A stretch of DNA of 64,000 bases from Bog-756 sp963704585. GTDB taxonomy: Bacteria; Actinomycetota; Acidimicrobiia; Acidimicrobiales; RAAP-2. Below are positions 59,399-64,000 of this stretch, one piece after another. The stretch is from positions 744,001 to 808,000 of the forward strand of contig OY969919.1 of NCBI GenBank assembly GCA_963704585.1, written 5' to 3'. The notes under the pieces were generated by a model. It was not told the DNA's origin. It saw only the letters and a program-made list of their open reading frames with translations, and made no database searches. Position numbers and translations under genes: made by a program. The first letter of the stretch is position 1; every line of letters starts with the position of its first letter.

Positions 59399-60799
59399 AT
59401 GGCAACCGTGGGGGTGCGGACCGGTCGGGACACCGCCCGGGCACAGGAACAGCTCGTACACGTCCTCGCCAAGGTCGAGACCAAGAACGCCGGCGAGGTC
59501 AACTTCCACCAGGCGGTCCGCGAGGTCGCCCGGTCGATCGAGCCGGTGCTCGCGCGCAACCCCCGCTACGTCGAGGACAAGATCTTCGAACGGCTCGTCG
59601 AGCCCGACCGCGTCATCAGCTTCGGGGTCAACTGGGTCGACGACGCGGGCCGGATCCACGTGAACCGGGGCTACCGGGTGCAGATGAGCAGCTCGATCGG
59701 GCCCTACAAGGGCGGCCTCCGCTTTCATCCGTCCGTCAGTACCGGGATCCTCAAGTTCCTGGCGTTCGAGCAGACCCTCAAGAACTCCCTCACCACCCTC
59801 CCGATGGGCGGCGCGAAGGGCGGTTCGGACTTCGATCCGAAGGGCAAGAGCGAGGCCGAGATCCGACGGTTCTGCCAGTCGTTCATGACGGAGCTCTACC
59901 CCTACATCGGCGAGTTCACCGACGTACCCGCCGGGGACATCGGCGTGGGCGAGCGGGAGATCGGCTACCTCTTCGGGCAGTACAAGCGCATCGCCAAGCG
60001 GTTCGTGGGAGCGCTGACCGGCAAGGGCATCAAATGGGGAGGCTCCCAGATCCGCCAGGAGGCCACCGGCTACGGCGTCGTCTACTTCGCCCGCGAGATG
60101 CTGGCCACCCGCGCCGACACGCTCGAGGGGAAGGTCTGCCTCGTCTCCGGCAGCGGCAACGTCGCGCAGTTCACCGTCGAGAAGCTCCTCGACCTCGGCG
60201 CGAGACCCGTCACCCTCTCGGACTCCGACGGGTTCGTGCACGATCCCGACGGGATCGACCGCGAGAAGCTCGAATCGGTCAAGGAGCTGAAGAACCGCCG
60301 ACGCGGCCGCATCGCGGAGTACGCCGAACGCTACCCCTCCGCGGTCTACCGCCCCGCGACCCCCGGCGGCGTGAACGCGCTCTGGTGCGTCCCCGCCGAC
60401 TGTGCCTTCCCGAGCGCGACCCAGGACGAGATCGGAGCGAAGGACGCCGAGAACCTGCTCGCCGGCGGCGTACAGCTCGTGGCCGAGGGAGCGAACATGC
60501 CGACCGTGCTCGACGGCATGGAGCGGTTCGCAGCCGCCGGCATCCTCTACGCCCCGTCGAAGGCCTCGAACGCCGGCGGTGTCGCCGTGTCGGGACTCGA
60601 GATGGCCCAGGGCATGCAGCTCATGCAGTGGACCCACGAGGAGGTCGACCTGCGGCTCCAGGAGATCATGCGACGGATCCACACCAGCGTGCTCGACGCC
60701 GCCGTCGAGTACGACCGCCCGGGTGACTATGTCGCCGGCGCCAACATCGCCGGCTTCGTAAAGGTAGGTGACGCGATGCTCGACGAGAGTCCGATCTGA
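59399..60799 (+). CDS. gdhA: NADP-type glutamate dehydrogenase
   Basis: A 466-residue hexameric-type GDH converting 2-oxoglutarate and ammonia to glutamate. RVQMSSSIGPYKGGLRFHPSV and TLPMGGAKGGSDFDPKGKSE hold the catalytic and substrate lysines; FTDVPAGDIGVGEREIGYLFGQYK, ATGYGVVYFAREML and VCLVSGSGNVAQFTVEKLLDLGA (GSGNVA cofactor loop, as in NADP enzymes) follow. The next gene begins 1 nt after its stop, giving a GDH-permease unit. Its promoter region carries two DosR-like boxes. Confidence 0.94.
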   Translation: MATVGVRTGRDTARAQEQLVHVLAKVETKNAGEVNFHQAVREVARSIEPVLARNPRYVEDKIFERLVEPDRVISFGVNWVDDAGRIHVNRGYRVQMSSSIGPYKGGLRFHPSVSTGILKFLAFEQTLKNSLTTLPMGGAKGGSDFDPKGKSEAEIRRFCQSFMTELYPYIGEFTDVPAGDIGVGEREIGYLFGQYKRIAKRFVGALTGKGIKWGGSQIRQEATGYGVVYFAREMLATRADTLEGKVCLVSGSGNVAQFTVEKLLDLGARPVTLSDSDGFVHDPDGIDREKLESVKELKNRRRGRIAEYAERYPSAVYRPATPGGVNALWCVPADCAFPSATQDEIGAKDAENLLAGGVQLVAEGANMPTVLDGMERFAAAGILYAPSKASNAGGVAVSGLEMAQGMQLMQWTHEEVDLRLQEIMRRIHTSVLDAAVEYDRPGDYVAGANIAGFVKVGDAMLDESPI

Positions 60800-60800
60800 G

Positions 60801-62441
60801 ATGACACTGACCCCGACTGCACCCAGCAACCCCGACCGGCCGCTCGAGGAACCCAAGGAGAAGGGCCTCAAGTCCGACGCGCTCAGCCTGGTCTCCAACA
60901 TCGTCATCGGCGTAGCGTCGACCGCGCCCGCGTACAGCCTCGCGGCGACCCTCGGCCTCATCGTGGTGGCGGTGGGCGTGCTCTCGCCCACCGTCGTCGT
61001 GCTCGCCTTCATCCCGATGCTGTTCGTCTCGATCGGCTACAGCGAGCTCAACAAGGCCGACCCCGACTGCGGCACAACCTTCACCTGGGGCACCCGGACG
61101 TTCGGGCCCTGGGTCGGCTGGGGCGGCGGCTGGGGCATCGTCGCTGCCGACATCCTGGTCATGGCCAGCCTCGCCCAGGTGGCGGGGCAGTACCTCTTCC
61201 TGCTCTTCAACGACAAGGCCATCGGGGAGAACCCGACGAACGGTTGGGTGGTCCTCGTCGGCGTCCTCTTCATCGTCCTGCTCACCTGGGTCTGCTACCG
61301 GGGCATCGAGCTCTCCGCCGCGATCCAGCGGGTCCTGCTCTCCGTCGAGATCCTGATCCTCGCCGTCTTCGCCGCGGTCGCGCTCATCCGGGTCGCCGCC
61401 GGCACGGCACCGTCCAGCCACCTCGTGCCGGGCTGGGCCTGGTTCAACCCGTTCAGCGGACCGTCGTTCTCCAAGGTGATCGGCGGTCTCCTGCTCATGC
61501 TCTTCATCTACTGGGGGTGGGACACCTCGGTCTCGATCAACGAGGAGACGTCGGACCGCTCGCGGAACCCCGGGCTCGCGGCGATCATCTCGACCGTCGT
61601 GCTGCTCATCATCTACTTCGTCGTCACGCTCGGCGCCCAGGCCTTCGCCGGGGTCGGCACGAAGGGCATCGGACTCGCCAATCCGAACAACTACAGCGAT
61701 ATCTTCGCCGCGCTCGGTACCGCGGTCTTCGGCCACTCGACCATCGGCACCGTCGGAGCCCGCCTGCTCATCCTGATGGTGCTCACGTCGGCGACCGCCT
61801 CCACCCAGACCACCATCCTCCCGACGGCGCGGACGACGCTCTCGATGGCCGTCTACAGGGCCATCCCGGACGCGTTCGGTCGGATGCACAAGCGGTTCCT
61901 CACGCCGACGGTCTCGACGATCACCATGGGTGCCGTCTCGATCGTCCTCTACATCGCCTTCAACCACTTCGCCGGCGGCTACCTCATCCCGGACGCGGTC
62001 ACGGCCATCGGGGTCTGGATCGCCTTCTACTACGGACTGACCGGCTTCACCTCGGCGTGGTACTACCGCAAGGTGCTCACCCGCTCGCGACGCGACCTCT
62101 GGATGAAGGGCATCCTGCCGGCGCTCGGCGGCGTGATGCTCTACTTCGCGATGGGTTGGAGCCTCTGGCAGGACTGGAACTACAACAACGTCCAGGCCCA
62201 GAGCTTCACCTCGTGGAGCCTTCCCTTCCCGCCCCACTCGCAGGTGGGCGGCGTGTTCCTGATCGCGATCGCCGCAGCGGTCGTCGGCCTCGTCGCGATG
62301 CTCCTCATGCGGTTCGCGAGCCCGACGTTCTTCCGCGGCGAGACCCTCAACCGTTCCACCCCCACGCTGGTCCCCGAGGACGGTGCGCCGCTCGGCACCT
62401 CCGAGATCCCGACCACCGGGACGACCGACACGATTTCCTGA
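60801..62441 (+). CDS. APC-superfamily amino acid/amine permease
   Basis: A 546-residue transporter with about 12-13 helices. ALSLVSNIVIGVASTAPAYSLAATLG is the first broken helix of the APC fold; PDCGTTFTWGTRTFGPWVGWGGGWG is the helix-3 region and DTSVSINEETSDRSRNPGLA a conserved loop. Substrate probably an amino acid, GABA or polyamine given GDH upstream and succinate-semialdehyde dehydrogenase downstream. ATG 60801 starts 1 nt after the GDH stop; the frame also opens upstream but that part overlaps GDH. Confidence 0.9.
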   Translation: MTLTPTAPSNPDRPLEEPKEKGLKSDALSLVSNIVIGVASTAPAYSLAATLGLIVVAVGVLSPTVVVLAFIPMLFVSIGYSELNKADPDCGTTFTWGTRTFGPWVGWGGGWGIVAADILVMASLAQVAGQYLFLLFNDKAIGENPTNGWVVLVGVLFIVLLTWVCYRGIELSAAIQRVLLSVEILILAVFAAVALIRVAAGTAPSSHLVPGWAWFNPFSGPSFSKVIGGLLLMLFIYWGWDTSVSINEETSDRSRNPGLAAIISTVVLLIIYFVVTLGAQAFAGVGTKGIGLANPNNYSDIFAALGTAVFGHSTIGTVGARLLILMVLTSATASTQTTILPTARTTLSMAVYRAIPDAFGRMHKRFLTPTVSTITMGAVSIVLYIAFNHFAGGYLIPDAVTAIGVWIAFYYGLTGFTSAWYYRKVLTRSRRDLWMKGILPALGGVMLYFAMGWSLWQDWNYNNVQAQSFTSWSLPFPPHSQVGGVFLIAIAAAVVGLVAMLLMRFASPTFFRGETLNRSTPTLVPEDGAPLGTSEIPTTGTTDTIS

Positions 62442-62531
62442 CCGGGGGGACGCAGGACCCGTGCCAAGATCGGAAGCGGTGGCGACCGCTCCCGGCTGTC
62501 ACCGACCGGGCCGGACCGTGAAGGAGGCACC

Positions 62532-64000
62532 GTGACCACCCACACCGACGCGTTCGACACGATCGCACCGACGCTGCGGACCCAGTGCCTCATCGGCGGC
62601 TCGTGGCGTGGGTCGTCGGACGGCTCGACGTTCGAAGTCGCCGACCCGTCGAGCGGCAGTGTTCTCACGACCGTGGCAAATGGCACCGAGCAGGACGCGA
62701 CCGCCGCTGCCGACGCGGCCGCAAGCGCGCTCCCGGCATGGTCCGCGACCGCGCCACGGACCCGCTCCGAGATCCTCCGGCGCGCCTTCGACCTCATGCT
62801 CGACCGCGGCGACGAGCTCGCGCGCCTCGTCGTCCTCGAGAACGGCAAAGCGCTCGCGGACGCCCGCGGCGAGATCGCCTACGCCGCGGAGTTCTTCCGC
62901 TGGTACGCAGAGGAGGCGGTCCGCGGCGCCGGCGAGATCGCGACCGCGCCCGGCGGTGCCAACCGGATCCTCGTCGTGCGGCAGCCCATCGGCGTCGCAG
63001 TCCTCGTGACCCCGTGGAACTTTCCGGCCGCGATGCTCACCCGCAAGATCGGCCCCGCGTTGGCCGCCGGCTGCACGGTCGTCTGCAAGCCGGCGTCGGA
63101 GACGCCGCTCACGGCGCTCGCGATCGGGGCGATCCTCGAGGAGGCGGGCGCACCGGCCGGCGTGGTCAACGTCGTGCCGTCGAAGCGCTCGTCCGCGTTC
63201 GTCGGCACGCTGCTCGACGACGACCGGGTGCGCAAGCTCTCCTTCACGGGATCGACCGAGGTCGGTCAGGTGCTCCTGCGACACGCCGCCGACGCCATCG
63301 TCAACTGCTCGATGGAGCTCGGGGGCAACGCGCCGTTCCTCGTCCTCGACGACGCCGACCTCGACGCGGCGATCGCCGGTGCGATGGTCGCCAAGATGCG
63401 CAACGGCGGGGAGGCCTGCACCTCGGCGAACCGGTTCTACGTGCAGTGCGGGATCGCCACCGCCTTCACCGAGCGGCTCGCCGCCGAGATGGCGAAGCTG
63501 GCCGTGGGCCCCGGACTCGTGGACGGGGTGGAGCTCGGTCCCCTGGTCAACGAGGACAGCCGCGACAAGGTCGCGGAGCTGGTCTCCGGAGCGCTCGGCG
63601 ACGGCGCGAGGGCGCTCGTGGGCGGGACGGTGCCCGACGGGGCCGGCTGGTTCTACCCCGCCACCGTCCTCACGGAGGTCCGTCCGACCTCGTCGATCCT
63701 CGGGACCGAGATCTTCGGCCCGGTCGCGCCCGTGGTGACCTTCGAGTCGGAGGCGGACGCCGTCGCGATGGCGAACGACAGCGTCCACGGACTCGTCTCC
63801 TACCTCTACACCGGCGACCTGGCACGGGGTCTCCGGGTCGCCGAGGCGCTCGAGTGCGGGATGGTCGGGCTCAATCGCGGCCTGGTCTCCGACCCGGCTG
63901 CTCCTTTCGGGGGGACCAAGCAGAGCGGCCTCGGGCGAGAAGGCGGCCACGAGGGCATGCTCGAGTACCTCGAGTCCAAGTACATCGCGTGCAGCTGGTA
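62532..64000 (+). CDS. succinate-semialdehyde dehydrogenase-type aldehyde dehydrogenase (cut by window end)
   Basis: An open frame of at least 489 codons from GTG 62532 (AAGGAGG 5 nt before) that runs off the window. VLVTPWNFPAAMLTRKIGPALAAGCTVV, LSFTGSTEVGQVLL, SMELGGNAPFLVLDD (catalytic Glu), GGEACTSANRF (nucleophile Cys) and FGGTKQSGLGREGGHEGMLEYLE, the GabD-type C-terminus, are all present. It oxidizes succinate semialdehyde to succinate. Nearly full length; only the last few residues are missing. Follows the permease by 90 nt, completing a GABA/amine route. Confidence 0.9.
   Translation, partial: MTTHTDAFDTIAPTLRTQCLIGGSWRGSSDGSTFEVADPSSGSVLTTVANGTEQDATAAADAAASALPAWSATAPRTRSEILRRAFDLMLDRGDELARLVVLENGKALADARGEIAYAAEFFRWYAEEAVRGAGEIATAPGGANRILVVRQPIGVAVLVTPWNFPAAMLTRKIGPALAAGCTVVCKPASETPLTALAIGAILEEAGAPAGVVNVVPSKRSSAFVGTLLDDDRVRKLSFTGSTEVGQVLLRHAADAIVNCSMELGGNAPFLVLDDADLDAAIAGAMVAKMRNGGEACTSANRFYVQCGIATAFTERLAAEMAKLAVGPGLVDGVELGPLVNEDSRDKVAELVSGALGDGARALVGGTVPDGAGWFYPATVLTEVRPTSSILGTEIFGPVAPVVTFESEADAVAMANDSVHGLVSYLYTGDLARGLRVAEALECGMVGLNRGLVSDPAAPFGGTKQSGLGREGGHEGMLEYLESKYIACSW

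Noticed and set aside
56508..59663. 1051-codon open frame antisense to the aldehyde dehydrogenase and saccharopine-dehydrogenase-like genes
   Set aside because: High GC removes stops on the opposite strand; both minus-strand proteins have clear motifs, RBSs and family lengths.

Overview
The window is very GC-rich and densely packed, and the gene content points to a high-GC actinobacterium. F420-dependent luciferase-like and Ddn-like enzymes, a mycothiol-S-transferase-like domain, a single-chain A1A2 ECF ATPase and secreted proteins with GYWLV/GGIFAYGDA repeats suggest Actinomycetota, most likely class Acidimicrobiia. That placement is inferred from family distribution, not from a marker gene. 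No rRNA, tRNA, CRISPR array, transposase or phage gene was seen. Many genes overlap by exactly 4 nt (GTGA or ATGA), which marks several real operons.

Layout. 1-11.8 kb holds mixed metabolic genes: a truncated aldo/keto reductase, a divergent MFS/LysR pair, a DsbA-like/histone-deacetylase-like pair, a universal stress protein, an unusual BCCP-carboxyltransferase fusion in a three-gene minus-strand operon, a frameshifted SDR, an F420-type oxidoreductase and RNase Z. 11.8-18.7 kb is a five-gene minus-strand operon behind a cobalamin riboswitch: a secreted alpha/alpha-toroid protein resembling the intrinsic-factor fold, a membrane-anchored partner, and a complete ECF transporter (T, A1A2, S). 18.7-30 kb has glycerate kinase, SDR and acyl-CoA dehydrogenase genes, a Vms1/baeRF-type gene with a flavodoxin, a Ddn-like protein, an FAD oxidoreductase and a large polytopic membrane protein. 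30-42 kb is carbohydrate-related: a secreted six-hairpin-like protein convergent with a GH92 mannosidase and, further on, a glycogen-debranching-type enzyme. This stretch also holds an ArsR-AHSA1-TIGR03086 triple fusion.

42-62.5 kb reads as a redox/dormancy region: Hsp20, a group 3b [NiFe] hydrogenase operon (beta subunit, cyclic-nucleotide domain, gamma, small, large, maturation protease, HypC, EamA transporter, hydrogenase-associated protein), a CBS-pair protein leading into methylmalonyl-CoA mutase and propionyl-CoA carboxylase, then aminobutyraldehyde dehydrogenase, a saccharopine-dehydrogenase-like gene, glutamate dehydrogenase, an amino-acid permease and succinate-semialdehyde dehydrogenase (cut by the window end).

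Two systems stand out. First, the riboswitch, the toroid protein, its anchored partner and the ECF importer together look like a surface corrinoid-capture system. Second, a 15-bp motif close to GGGAC(C/T)TTCG(A/G)CCCT, resembling the mycobacterial DosR box, lies before Hsp20, the hydrogenase operon, the CBS/mutase/carboxylase operon, flavodoxin-baeRF and glutamate dehydrogenase (twice). This suggests a DosR-like hypoxia regulon that manages reducing power; no DosR/DosS gene is in the window.

Four otherwise intact genes (SDR, EcfT, a hydrolase, hydrogenase small subunit) each carry one apparent +1 base. That uniform pattern suggests assembly or base-calling errors more than four independent pseudogenes.
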